Assembly: GCF_019649055.1 (NCBI RefSeq)
Contig: NW_026570262.1
Coordinates: 558,001 to 622,000 of the forward strand
Direction of reading: 5' to 3'
Source: Paramacrobiotus metropolitanus
Lineage: Eukaryota; Tardigrada; Eutardigrada; Parachela; Macrobiotidae
DNA length: 64,000 bases
Shown here: one piece after another, positions 1 to 12,036 of the stretch
How positions within the stretch are numbered: the first letter of the stretch is position 1
How the letters are laid out: the number at the start of each line of letters is the position of its first letter
Position numbers and translations under genes: made by a program
Notes under the pieces: model-generated
Databases searched by the model: none
What the model saw: only the letters and a program-made list of their open reading frames with translations
Told to the model about the DNA's origin: nothing

Positions 1-3000
1 ACAGCACAGCTGACCGCTGTGCTTACTGGGCTCGATTATGTTATTTTTGCACCGGACACCGTCCTCTTCAACAGCGTGTTTCCCGTCTCCGTGGTGGTGT
101 GGAACAGCACATCGGCTGCGCAAATCAATATATCCCTCATCCTACAACGGTATGAGCATTTTCACTGTTCGTACATTGCGAAAACAGTTGCTTAAGCAAC
201 CCGGTGTTTTCAGCCCAGTAGAGGAACCTTATGACGACTCGTTCACGTTCTCAACGTCGGCCATTATCCAACCAAATGAACTGGCCCAGCTCCAAATTTA
301 TGTAAGTCTGCGTAGATTAGGCATTCAATGGCAAATTGTAGTTGCGGGAATCGTCCCGAATTGCGGGATACACAAACAAAGCATTAACAGTTTTACGGTT
401 AGATGAATGCAGTTTTCCGTGGCAAGCAATTTGCAACGGTACACGCAGCGCGTTGAGATGATTTGTCCTGCCAATCTGGTTTGACCCAGAAATGGCAGGG
501 CTTCTTATTTTGATCGAAAAGGCTTACCAAAAATTACTTTGATCTTATCAGTTATGTGGTTTCGCCAGACTGTTTTTACGTGTTGTATAGTATAGACTTA
601 TTCATAGTCGCTAAAAATACACGTGCATATTGCACAGTAGAGTTATGTACGCTTATAATTATTATGAAAAAAGCGTTTAATATAAGTGTATGTTATGAAA
701 TCGTAATTCTGTTAATTAATATTTTCGGGTAACTGCTGTAAATTACGTAAAATATAATTATGATGTCTACACGTTGTATAACATTGTCCATGTTTCCATG
801 CAAAAAATAAGTATAGACCGAATACAGGCTGGCGCTTACCGTACAAGTCAGACATTCAAAATACTGTATATAATGGACCACTGTAACTGTGTGCGTGTAA
901 AAAACAAGCAGTACTGCCAAACTATGGCTCCTTTACCTTGTCGCCACTTGTAGTGTTGATAACTTGATAGTGGTCGATAGAATCATAGAAACCAGAAGGT
1001 ACAGTTGAAAGTCATAGTATCGATGCAGAAAATCAGTGGCAGGCAGTAAAATAAAAGCACCTTTCGTGTTCACAAGCCATTTGAAAGCAGTGGTACATTT
1101 TGAGTAGGATAGCTTCTGGTTATGATTAACAATGATTAGTGCATCTACAGGCGGTAAGGTAGTGTACTGACAACGTATTGCAGATGGACACTGACTAATA
1201 ACATATTCTTAAATTTTTGAATATCAACACAATGGCCGAATTCGGGGATTTCTGTCCGCCTGCCAGTGTTTCAATGCACGCTGGTTTTTTCTGCACAACG
1301 CGGAGCTTCTTCATAGATACCGACGCGTACGGGTAGTTGACAATTTGCGTGTTGGTAAACTGCCAGAGTTTACGCACTCACGCCAAAGACTTTCTGTAAA
1401 CGCTCCGGAAGTCAATCACAATAGACAACAACCGAAGGTCAGACAACAACTCTCCTTCGGTTATGTATGTTCCTTCCTGTTTTTTTGTTAAATGTTTCAG
1501 CTTGGTAGCGGCTTGGTCAAGTCATGGTAGTTTTGAAATTATTAGGTCTGGCAGTACTTTTATAGGTCACGGACTGGTCGAAAAATCAGCTTTCCCTTGC
1601 AGGTCCCCCAGGTCACCATTTTGGCAAAACATACCGGTTAGGCCATGGTGGCACGGGAGTGAACGGGACGAAAATTCCGGACATTTTTGCCAGTCACACA
1701 TGGCATCCAGGGTGACCAGTCATATGAATTTACTTTTTTTATTGTGTTATTTAAAACACCACAGTAATTTTCCATTACAGCCATGGAAGCTAACTTCAGT
1801 CTGCAACTCTATTGCGTTCCGGCCTGCTAATGCCCCGTTCGGTGCATTTTCCTAATTTACACTGAGAAATTATTATTCTAAGGCAATATTATTACTGTGT
1901 CACGAGTACGACTAGTAGAAGTACATTATGTATGGACAGTCATACTGTGATTTGGTTTGCAACGGAAGGAAGTGGCCAGAAAGTATCAGCCAATTAGTAT
2001 TGTGTTAAGTGTACGGTACTTTGATCCTTCATAAAACAATCAATAAATTGTTGACTCATGGTTTGTCTATGAGTGCTTTTGAGTTGAAGGCGTGTTCTCT
2101 CATCTTTCATATTTTGGATCAGAAATCGCTTCTGAGTGCTTGAGGGAGAAGAACTCCTTGTGAATGAATTAATGTCATCTTGCATGGCTAGCAGCTCTGG
2201 AATATCTGGTCTTAGAAAGTTTTCTCTAGAATGTCTTCATAGCCTTGATGTTGTTGCAGTGTTAGCTTCAATCAGTTTACATAAAGGTCAACGTTAGCAG
2301 AACGATTGGGTTAGCGTCGTGTCTGTAGTCGTTAGTCAGTAAAGGTCACTCACCACCATAAACCATCAGTAGCTTTACGCTATCTGACAACTGAGTAAGT
2401 TATCTTCTGTCTCTGGCGTTAAAGAACTCATTGTCTGAGTGTAAAACACCTGTCCGCCATAAAGAACGTTACTACCAAATGAAGTTGAAGAAATTAGCCG
2501 GGCTATGTTTACAGAAATAATAATTTATGCATTTCTGCTACGCCTCGGTCATGCACCGCCCGCCAATAGTGAGTGCACTTTCTTGGTAATGACATCTACT
2601 GTATTTGTCGTCTGAATGTTTGCGCCTGTATTAAAAAATTGTAATCAGACAATTACACAAAGCACTTAGGAAAGTTTAAATATTTCTTACGGGAAAGAAA
2701 TCTAACGGGATTCAGGGCTTTGTGAGCTGGGACACAGAACTTTTTCACTCAATTTCAATTAACTTAATGGTTACAATTTGAATTAGGTGTCACTTTCTCA
2801 AAGCAAACTTTTGTATCCAGTAAAGTTGCCTTTCAAATGAGTTTCAAGCCATTTCCGGTACGGCGAGTGGCTTATGCGAAACAACCGGACAAGAGTAGAC
2901 GCCCATTTACATAGTTCAGCCACCCGGTATGTCATGTCCAAGGATGATTATGATTCGTGAATGCTTTTTCATAGAACTGTTTTCAACACCGCCGTAACAG

Positions 3001-3423
3001 AAGTTCGGCAACGGACTGAATTATCCCCAATAATTCATTTCCTACAAGAAAGGCAATGGAATGTAACAAAGTAATTGTCACTTGAGGTGGCGGCATAATA
3101 CATATATTATGAACCACCACTGAGGGCGCAAACAACCAACTGATTGTCGACAACATAACAACAATGGCATGCTGCTACTGCAGTTGCCATGCTGGACACC
3201 AAGGTCACAGAGGACAGACAATCTCGTGGCATCGGTGCCACTGCGCTACGCTACAGTAATAAATACCAACGAGTCAAAAGCCCTGCTTATTCCCGAGTCA
3301 AAACAATAACGCTCCAACAAAAAAATCTTGACTATTCCAACGTAAAAACGAACTGTTGCAGATTCAGAACAACAAGATCTATGTACACGCGTTGCCGAAC
3401 CGCAAGCTGAATGGTGGCTCCGG
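1..3423. other. Region with no recognisable gene
   Basis: AT-rich DNA with only short open frames that show no domain, signal peptide or splice-linked partner. It contains one copy of a 45-bp motif shared with 17,820-17,864 (listed separately). No tRNA, array or complete transposon was recognised by eye. Confidence 0.5.
2546..2590 (+). repeat. Copy 1 of a 45-bp dispersed motif
   Basis: This stretch matches 17,820-17,864 with about seven differences; the core GCCCGCCAATAG is identical. A second short match, GAAATT-A/G-GCCGGGC, lies upstream of both copies (near 2,488 and 17,431) at different distances. This suggests two copies of one dispersed repeat, the second carrying extra DNA. Family unknown. 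Confidence 0.45.
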
Positions 3424-6035
3424 TTAGATAACGTGCAGGTAGGCTTCTTGAACGATCCACTCGTCGAGGCGATCGTTGATGCGGAACCAACACTCGTACA
3501 GTCCGGCGTCTCTCCATGTGACACGGTCGATCTTCAAGGTGGAGTTGCAGCGACCCTGTTGATCCTTGCCGAAGTCAACACGCCCATAAAATCCCCACCA
3601 TGACCCGATCTTATCGGCCACCTCCGGAATGGACTTAGCCATCAGCAAGTAGTTTCCGGCGCGCCACAGGAACCGGTTGGTGAGATACCCTGGGAGGAAA
3701 TTGAAGCGCACCGCGCAGACCAATTCCGCCGGGTCGCCGTATCGGATCGTGAGGTTCTTCATGGGCGGATCGAAGACCTTGTTGCGGAAGAGGGTCGCAC
3801 TAACCCAGTAGCGCTGCGTCACCACCAGCTGGTGCCCATTGGAGTGCAGGCACTCGTACAGTCCCGTGGCCGCGTACGAAAATTTCGGTAACGCAATGGA
3901 AAAGGCACTCGTGACCAGATCGTACACTTTGCCCTCCACTCCGTATTCCAGCGGATTGTTACCATTCGTGCGGTTGCAACAATAGTTCACTTCTTCGAAC
4001 CCTCTTCTGGCTATCTCAAAATCTGAAAGGGGGATCAGCACTCCGTTGCGTCTGAAAGCCGGCGGAATGTCGGAGTGGAAAACCTGCTCAAAATGAAGAC
4101 AGTTACACCACAGTTACAGTCAGGTCAGTCGCGAGGGCGCTCTCCCTCAGAAAAAAGTGTTAAATTTCTTAGACAAAAGCCGGAGAATCGGGAACTGGCG
4201 CAACGGCAACACTGTTCTTGCTCGGGGCGAACAATGGCGCGCTTCCTCCCATCCGAGCTCGCGACGGTCCAGTACAAACCTCTGTGTTGTTCGTGTTGTG
4301 GCTGTTGTTGCAGAAGATGACCAGTGTGCCACCCTCTGGCGCGCGAATAATCTCAGTCCCCGGCGGCCATTCCGCTATCGGATATTCCTGGGACGTCGGA
4401 CCGCGGCCGTAACCCTGAAGATGCATGGTTCCGTTCCCGTTACGTTGCTTCGCTTCGTTCAAGATCCGATTAACTACAACAAAAAAATAAGCTGCATTTG
4501 TTAAAATTAAATAAAATGAGCGTACCAGAAGCAACTGAATGATCCTCAAGCTACACGAAGCAGGGAAATCGGCGGTTATAATCGTATTTTGTACTGCACA
4601 TGCATTTTGTGTGTTATCGAATGTGTTTTGTGTATTATTAACTTCTCGAATGTGCAAGATTAAAAAAATTGAAATCTGTTGAGAAAATGTTAGAGGGGTC
4701 TGCCGAAATATAAATTCGTATTTTTATTGAAATTTCTGAATTTTTTAAGGCAAAATCTGCCGTCGTCTTCGCGCTTCGCGCGACCTGATATAAAATACTA
4801 CATCGCACTTTGACACATTGGTCGTCGCGCAATAAAGCCGCCCTAAAAAACCCTCATTTTTTGAAACTGATGACTCTGCTGGTTGAAATCTGAACATGCC
4901 TTCGGTTTGCCTGCATCTTTGGTAAAAACCCAACTTTAAAAACCGGCCTTATCAGCAATAGCCGGTTCATTTTACGTGAATCGGTATATATACCTGTACT
5001 TTTACCGGCATTAATGCATTGGATCCAAGAGACAGGAGACTCGTCGCTTTTCTGCCGTTATCAAAACGAAACTCTGCACCAAAACCCCAGCAAAACAATA
5101 TTTTAAACGATACTTTAGCAAAATAGTTCGTCGGCTTCGCGCTACGCGCGAAAGCTTTTTTCTCCACGTATCACGAGGTTACTTGTGTGAGGTTCCTTAA
5201 ATGCGCAGCTAGTAGCTACTTAACAAAAACATACTGGCCCCCTATCCCAGTCATCTGGGGGTTCCTGGGACAGTCCCCCTGGGGTGCGGGGGAGTGTGTA
5301 TTATTAAATTTCCAGACTCAGTATTTTCCCAAAATTTCAGCGCGATCTTCTCTCAAATTTCACCGGTGCACCGGTGAAAAATGGTTAAGAAAGACAAACA
5401 TCGCACCGTTAACAAAATAACAACCCCAGTGCTGCTGATGTGAGGCAGCTGGAGTCGGACGTTGCTAACGTAATTAGTAATGCCTGCAAATTGAAATATG
5501 GCTAAACCTGGCGCGACACAGAAGCGCCATGTATGGCCGCAACGTCATACTCCAGCTAGCTGAAACAGCAGGACACTGATTACTGATCCGGTTTTCTACC
5601 TCTACATAATGAGCAATGTTACGCGCTCCACTTCCACATCCTTCGGCTCCCCAGCTATTTTCTCGTTACACGAAAGCTTTATCTCCTTTATTTTAGCATA
5701 ATTTTTAGCATAATAATAATCTACAAAAAAATCTAATGATCACTGCATCATTTATGAACTGTTCGAAGTTCAATCCGCGATTCTAACTGAGTGCCTGTTT
5801 TACTCACTGTTACACGACAATTCTTCGCACGTAAGATCCACGCAAACTTCGTGCGCATTCTGACACAAACCAAAGTCGTATGCGTAATTTTATGTCAGCA
5901 GAGAAGAAAAAGCAGGACTGCAAAATTACCAAACTTACTTTTCTCCACGCTGAGTCCAGTTTTAGCACACGTGAGGGTGCCAGGTATGCAGCAGGCCAGC
6001 ACAACCGCGGCAGAAACCAGGAGAAGATGACCCAT
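3424..6035 (-). CDS. Secreted protein with two Ig-like domains (three exons)
   Basis: I infer a spliced gene on the minus strand. Exon 1 is 6035-5939: ATG, then a hydrophobic signal peptide beginning MGHLLLVSAAVVLACC and ending near TLTCA, with donor A/GTAAGT. Exon 2 is 4473-4280, with a T-rich acceptor ending GTTGTAG and donor GAG/GTTTGT. Exon 3 is 4083-3424, with acceptor GAGCAG and stop TAA. Exon phases agree and give about 316 residues. Two Ig-like folds are suggested by Cys-to-Cys spacing and by the motifs ATGLYEC and DAGLYEC, the usual D-x-G-x-Y-x-C of an Ig F strand. No transmembrane segment follows, so a secreted product is likely. The first intron is about 1.5 kb and the second 196 bp. 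Ligand and pathway are unknown. An in-frame ATG further upstream exists, but the chosen start gives the best signal peptide. Confidence 0.72.
4761..5151. repeat. Pair of 23-bp GC-rich direct repeats in the first intron
   Basis: 4761-4783 and 5129-5151 match at 21 of 23 positions and each is nearly self-complementary around CGCGC and GCGCG. They lie inside intron 1 of the Ig gene and stand out from its AT-rich background. They could mark the ends of a small inserted element of about 390 bp or be independent hairpins; I see no coding content between them. Confidence 0.4.
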
Positions 6036-6227
6036 TATCGAAGATTTGCCAGGAATAAAAGAAGGAAACATTCCGAAACAGTAAAAATGAAACACTCGTG
6101 TCTGACAGTTCAATGAAACGATAATTGTATAGTTTCAATTTTTCATCCACTTTAACTCTTGAATCGCGATTTTAGAATTAATCGAATGGAGTGGAGCGTC
6201 TGACAGGGACCGAAATCGTGTCTATGC

Positions 6228-6904
6228 ATTTTGTTCACCGTTCATTTTGTCCACCGTTCATTTTGTCCACCAATCATTTTGTCCACTAGTCATTTTGTCC
6301 ACCATTCATTTTGTCAACCGTACACTGCGTTCACGATACAATTCGAAAAGTACGGTATTTTTATTTTTTTATAAGACAAAGCTAGTATGAATGTAATAAA
6401 CTCGCATAGTAATCCGATAAGTATTACGTACTATGAGAGCGTGTACACACATTCAAAACTATGATTTCAGTTTGTATGGTAGATATTACAATCTTTTATT
6501 GCAAAATTCTGCGCCATTGCTGCAACAATATCGAGTGCGGTAATTTGCATGTAATACAGTAATACTGCTGCTCTGTCTAGACTTCTGCACAGCTGTTATG
6601 TTATGCGTTTCGAAATTCAGCGGGTAAATAAGCAAACGGTAAGCAAGCGATACCGATGAGCTCGATTTATGCACATAATACAGCGCGCATCTAACTGCTT
6701 ACATCTTACGCCCACACCGTGTGTATTGTGTGTTTAATTTTATTGTAACTAATATTAAATTTTGGTAAGTGGTAATATTGTATTTAAATTTAACAGCGTA
6801 GATCAGATGAATGGTGGACAAAGTTATCGGTGGACAAAATGATTAGCGGACAAAATGAATGGTGAACAAAATGAACGGTGGACAAAATGAATGGTGGACA
6901 AAAT
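6228..6904. mobile_element. Foldback-like non-autonomous element, 677 bp
   Basis: The left arm (6228-6320) holds about five tandem copies of a unit near 19 bp, ATTTTGTCCACCGTTC with small changes. The right arm (6809-6904) holds the inverted complement, GGTGGACAAAATGAAC, also about five times. The centre of about 490 bp is AT-rich with no ORF. Long inverted repeats built from tandem subrepeats are typical of foldback-type DNA transposons and some MITEs. It encodes no transposase. Flanking bases allow a TA target duplication, but this is weak. A stray half unit (GGTGGACAAAACTAAT) lies near 8,634. Confidence 0.7.
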
Positions 6905-9396
6905 AATAGGACGCCGTTTTTTTCTGCGCCGAATATGCAGTCCGGCAGTTCATTAAACCTGAGTCTAGAGTGACACGCCCGCTACTTACTATTCTTCTGC
7001 AGTTCCTGCTGCAGAGTTCGGCCACCCGGTATTTACTGTTTAGTACACAAATCTTACGTGACCAAAGATGGATACCGAAACCGCGTGGTGTAAATCTCAG
7101 CCATCAAGGACTGGCCGCGTGTCACAAGCTCGGTGACATTCAGTTTTACACGGATTCGACAATCCCCTCATTCAAATTTCAACAAAAATCTCCCGACAAA
7201 CATGCAAAACAAAGAAAACTCCACGAGTAATATTTTCAGCAAGTAATATTTTCAGCAAGCAAGTTGCTTGCTAGTATTTAAAGCGAAAAAGATAAATTAT
7301 GCACGGTTGTGATTTCTCGTGCAAGCCGCATACATGCTGCCGGTTGCCGCATGTGCGCGCGTGCCAGACTGCCAGCCAGACGCCGCAACAGGATGGCGCC
7401 ATTCGCGTAAATCACTGATTCCCACAATTCCTAGCAAGCCTTATGCGAACGGCAAGGTCATGTTTACATATTATTGACGCGAATCGTTACAAAGTCACAA
7501 CGTATGGAATGTCGCAAACTCGCAAGTTCGCAACAGCTGTTTTTCGTAGATTCAAACTGTGAGCGTTTACTGTTTGCTGGGAAATGGGAATGAACATTGT
7601 ACAGTCCGCCTATTTTGTACGAATGTTCCTTTCACGCCGGATGGAAAGGATACTGGATTTTTGCCGGTCATGTACGTAAGTGTATCGCTTGTAAATGCTT
7701 TGCAATGACAAACTACATAATTATTACATCGAATCTGCGTTTGAGCTTGTTATCCGTTGATCATTAAAATAATGTTAACAGCCACTAAAATATATTTATG
7801 TGCAATGCAATGTACGTACCAGTCTAACACTCGTAGACAGTATAGGGTCCGTGCCACGAGCCGTTGAAGGACGATCCTGTGCTGTGTCTAGGAGAACCCA
7901 CCGCTTGATATCAAGCCAAGGCCCAAGCTGACATGTCTACCTTGAAACCAGAAACCGCATTCACTTCGAAGACTGAGCGCTCACATGATTAGTGATTATC
8001 AGTCTATTGGCTACAATGAAGATAACTTTAATCAGTGTGTTTAACAAACGGCAACGCCTTGCGTTCGCATGATCTAAATGAAGAATCCTTTCCAATTACC
8101 ATGGGACGGAACAGTTCCTAAATACGCTGAGCATTAATACGTTGAATCTCAAGACTTAATCGCTGAAAAAGAAAACAGATAGAGCGGCTTTTACTGGCTA
8201 AATTATGCAGCTAGCTATTGTTAATAACATTTCTAGAACTTAGTACATCAACAAGCACTAACAGAACCATAACTCCCGTTTAGCTAGCTTAAAAGCAAAA
8301 AGCAGCTCGCATGTCGAGACAGTGATAGTTATATTCTGTGCGCCACCGCCATGCGCATTTTATGTAGCTGTAGGAACTGCCGTTATAAATGTTGAAATAA
8401 ATCTAATGGCGACAGTTTTTTTTTAAAAATTAACAACCAAGTGGTATTTTACAATTAATAGCGGCCTTGCAGTAGTACAGTACAATGAGTCTTGCGGGAT
8501 TATTACGTATCCGACGACATCGTACGGGGGAGCTTCTGTGCTGGTTCCGGAGTAGCGTTCCAGATCCTCAAATACAACCTTTTTTGGTTTTATTGCTTAG
8601 CCAATTTGGCTTTAATATTGTAGAACAAAGTGACGGTGGACAAAACTAATTGCAAACTGGTATGGGATAAGCAGCAAATTACTCGTAGACAAAACACCGA
8701 TGCCACTTGAACTTTTTTGAGAGTGAAACTATGAATTGTATCAGGTTTCTGTAATCGTATAACTTGATAAGCTGTACCTTTATTTTTATGTACAGATACT
8801 CGGTAGTACTTACTTAATTAGGAGCTAGCTGTATCTGGAGCTTTGACGTCAAAATTAATTTTGGTATCTTTGTACTACACTATTTTGATTTACTTTCATG
8901 CACGAACGAATTGTTTACCTGCGATCCTGCATAGTAATAGGGTTTTCTTCGGAAGCTGTAAAGTCTACATGTCTACATGCTAAGTTGTCTAATACATTTA
9001 CAGTTGTCTAATACATACATCTAATACATCTGTACATTACGCTAAATTCTGATTTATTTTTGACATCCATTTACGACATTGATTTTTCGAAACATTTAAT
9101 AGTTTGAGAGGGAATAATTTTCAGTGTTGAATACTCGTTGATACTGACAATGTGGGGGCGCCATTTAGTCCATCCTATGCCTTTTCCTGTCAGCGCGGTA
9201 CATCGCCGACGACCTTATTCAGTTCGCCTGCTGAGTCTGCTCGACAGCGGACGTGAATGCAATGCGCAGTATTGTCTTGGAATTGGACGGCGTGGGCTGG
9301 GGATTACTATAACTGGCCAAATGCAAGCCGGTATTTTGGGACCGTGCTGGGCGCGTAGGGCAGTGGGCTCACCGACATTTCGCAGATTAACACCCG
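6905..9396. other. Non-coding stretch upstream of the GPCR exon
   Basis: About 2.5 kb of AT-rich DNA without a convincing exon. A GC-richer island covers roughly 9,150-9,450 and has overlapping open frames on both strands that encode nothing I recognise. Confidence 0.4.
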
Positions 9397-9426
9397 GTCG
9401 ACTGTCACAACGAAGTGACGGTCGAC
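9397..9426. repeat. 12-bp-stem hairpin
   Basis: GTCGACTGTCAC (9397-9408) pairs with GTGACGGTCGAC (9415-9426) over 12 positions with one T-G wobble, leaving a six-base loop. It lies in the GC-rich island just upstream of the GPCR exon. Role unknown. Confidence 0.6.
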
Positions 9427-9681
9427 GAAACGGCGGGTTACCGGTGTAGTGGTCCATTAGAGTTTCCGTACTTCTCTAACCGTTTTACTTGTTATGAAAT
9501 ATCAACAATAGCTAACAACGAAATCCATAAGGAAATTTGCTACACTCCAAGACGTTAGTGTTTTTCTTCGAGATTTAAGTGTTACCTGTGCTCACAATAA
9601 ATGTGGATATCTGTGACCCATGACAGTACTCAGCACGCAGCAGCATAGTTAATTTGTGGATTTGTACCACTACCCGTAAAG

Positions 9682-9781
9682 ACACTTAAGTGGGCCACTA
9701 TGATAAGTGAATAGGCAACATACACTTAAGTGGGCCACCTTCAGTTATTTCTCTCCCAAACCGTATTTCTCTCCCAAACCG
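9682..9781 (+). repeat. Two small tandem duplications at the GPCR exon
   Basis: A 17-bp word, ACACTTAAGTGGGCCAC, occurs at 9682 and 9722. An 18-bp word then occurs twice head to tail at 9746-9763 and 9764-9781. The second pair keeps the reading frame and doubles the peptide FLSQTV just ahead of the first GPCR helix. Confidence 0.75.
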
Positions 9782-10044
9782 TGATAATATTATCAACTAT
9801 CATCGGCCTCATTGCTGTCGGTACAGCTGTCTACAACGGCACAATAATTGTCGCCTTTATCACATTTCGCAAACTCATCACGCCCTTTAACTGTTACATT
9901 CTAAACCTTTCCGTCATTGAATTATTAGTCGCTATGGCGGCAATGCCGTGCTACATTCTACGCGTTCTGGACGTTCCGATGGTTTCGTTACTATATCAAG
10001 GCGGGACCATCGAAGGCCATTTCGCCACCAAAAGCGTCAGCTGA
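9730..10044 (+). pseudogene. Rhodopsin-family GPCR exon (TM1-TM2), cut off by element A
   Basis: The frame encodes two hydrophobic helices in the rhodopsin-family pattern. TM1 reads IIGLIAVGTAVYNGTIIVAF, with the conserved helix-1 Asn in YN. A short loop ending TPFN follows, then TM2 reads CYILNLSVIELLVAMAAMP, matching the usual N-x-x-x-x-N-L-x-x-x-[DE]-L-L pattern and a Pro in TM2. Similarity stops near 9,990, where sequence matching the element B family begins. No TM3-TM7 exon was recognised beyond element A. It may be a real first exon whose gene was split, or a dead fragment. The upstream part of the frame has a duplicated hexapeptide. A true start codon is not clear; the frame's first codon is GTG. 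Confidence 0.6.
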
Positions 10045-10090
10045 CCAAAGCCAAGTAAGAACGGGCCCAACGGCCGCCGTTCCGACAGCA

Positions 10091-10836
10091 TTGACAACCA
10101 TGCCAGCCAAAGTAGATGACATACCTGTTGGCCAACCCGTGACTTTCCCTATATCAGGGACATTAGAAAATTTAGCGTTTGGCGCATCGGTGATCTACTC
10201 GGCTAACTCACAACGAGCTAAGCAGCCGAGAAAGGCCAAGAAGCAAGAGAGGGCCAAACCGGCCTCTCGCCCACCCTCCCCTCGACCGAGTGGGAGTCAG
10301 GCGCAAAAACCACGGCCCGTGGAAAACCCGGAGGTCAAACGAAACCGCCAGAAGAAACTGGCGGCCAAGGATAAAGAGAGCTGCGATGCTGAGATCGCCC
10401 AGCTCGAGAAGCGGCTGTCAGGCGACGAAGATGTCCTAGTCCTATCGGACACTCCGGACAAACCTGGGCCATCACAAACCTGGGCAATCTAGGATCATCA
10501 CAACCGCTAGGCAGAGACCACCATAACCCGTTATGGAGAGACGAAGATTTTGAACCGGTCCCCGAGGGAGACCCGCCCTCGGAGGAAGTCATGCTCCCAT
10601 CACCCTGGGACGATGAAGCTGTACTTCCCGATCCCGGACCGGAATCCACCCATGTCGAAATCTCAACAGGTTACGTGCGCCAATGGGAATCAGCCGTCAG
10701 GATCATGAGGAGAGAAACGGGCCGAGACCTATACCAGTGTCTCGTCAGCGTCCTCCGAGCCTGCATGGCGCTCGGTGAAGAATTCAGAGGATTCCCGCTA
10801 CCGGACCGTGTACATACGGCACCCTTTATGCGGTGA
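10091..10836 (+). pseudogene. Element A remnant matching B's 670-codon accessory ORF
   Basis: Basic, Pro/Lys-rich sequence (RKAKKQERAKPASRPPSPR) followed by an acidic stretch and a helical tail containing RDLYQCLVSVLRACMALGEE. The tail aligns with the end of the B frame at 27,811-29,823 (VDIYQYLVRDLMTNIQAGGE). Function unknown; the conserved tail suggests a folded helical domain after a disordered charged region. Broken in A. Confidence 0.55.
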
Positions 10837-11009
10837 GTGGTCACTCTCATCCTCAACTTAGGCCTTCTGGTCCGCACCCACCGTGATTCGACCAGCATGA
10901 CAGAAATCCACGTGGCCCACCGGCCAGCTGGACTCTCGCGCAGTAGCGACACATCTTTCCAACAGATCTGCCGGACCATAGGTATTTACATGACCCAAGA
11001 GGCTCCAAC

Positions 11010-11330
11010 TTGCTGGACATCTCCAGGACAATTGGCGCCCTTTATTATAAGGGACAGATCGATCCCGTCCAATTAACAAATCAACTGGCAGACGAACTGA
11101 TAGCGCTGGTCAGAGAAGGAGCTCAGGAAACCGCCAACGCCCATCGTGCCGAACCTATACGCTCCGCTGTCCCAGGATTTATCCCACAGAAGGTCCAACG
11201 ATTTCTGTATGTGCCGCACGACATAGGCACAAAATGGGACTCGGGCAGGAAGAAAACCGTAGGACCGAAGGGAGACACCTTGAAAGGCAGGGCCAAAGAG
11301 GCATACGACATGGCCCAATTGGCCAACTCC
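11010..11330 (+). pseudogene. Element A remnant matching B's 137-codon ORF
   Basis: The segment around LADELIALVREG and SAVPGFIPQKVQRF corresponds to AGRIASLVEEH and YTVPSFIPEQQRREF in the B ORF at 27,376-27,789. This is one of the best conserved accessory domains between A and B. It is mostly helical and of unknown function. Confidence 0.55.
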
Positions 11331-11427
11331 CGGGTAGTTACCGAAGAAGTTACCCCAGGAGAAACCCACTCGACCATCGGTCACTCGGAGGGAAGTCGCT
11401 TTCCGAAAGGAACAGGAGGAAGAACGA

Positions 11428-12036
11428 ATGCGTGCGACCAGAACCCGGCCCTCGCCTCGGGACACTGTGTCACTGCCCAACGCAGCTGCCCAGTCCCGAC
11501 CTCCTTCACCGGCCCCGTCAGCCAGTTCAACAAAGAGCCGAAATGCTACGGCAACGAAGGGGCGTGGGAAGAAACCACCCACACCACCACCTAGCGACTC
11601 GGACTCTGAGGGCTCTCGACCTGAGAATTCAGAGTCAGAGGAAGAAGAGGAGGACGAGGAGGACCAGGAAGTGGAATCCCAAAAGTCCGACTCTGGCGAC
11701 TCCGATGATGATGACCAGAGCCCTGGTAAACTGACCACGGATGTCCCACCGGACCACAGCATGGAAATCTCTCCAGGCGACGAAAATCAGGTACCTACCG
11801 GTGACCAGAGCATGGAGGATCAGGGCGGCGGTGAAATTGCCCAACCCAGCGACCAGGGTGGTGCGCGGGCCGACTTGGCCAACGTGAGGGACACGTTTCC
11901 CCAAAATCGGACTATGGTGAAATCAACCATACCCTGCCAGACCCATGCCCGGAAAAGCCGCGCATTGAATATGTCTCGCCGCCAAGATCAACGGTGGCCA
12001 GGAAATACCCAAGCGGAGCTCCTTCCCAACGGATGA
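11428..12036 (+). pseudogene. Element A remnant matching B's 234-codon acidic ORF
   Basis: Low-complexity acidic sequence with a long run rich in Ser, Glu and Asp, then HSMEISPGDENQ, which matches SPMEISPEPEDL in B at 26,585-27,289. A P/S/D/E-rich disordered protein is likely. Function unknown. Confidence 0.5.

Noticed and set aside
9138-9457. Overlapping open frames of about 80-100 codons on both strands
   Set aside because: No domain, no splice partner, and both strands equally open, as expected in a GC-rich island.
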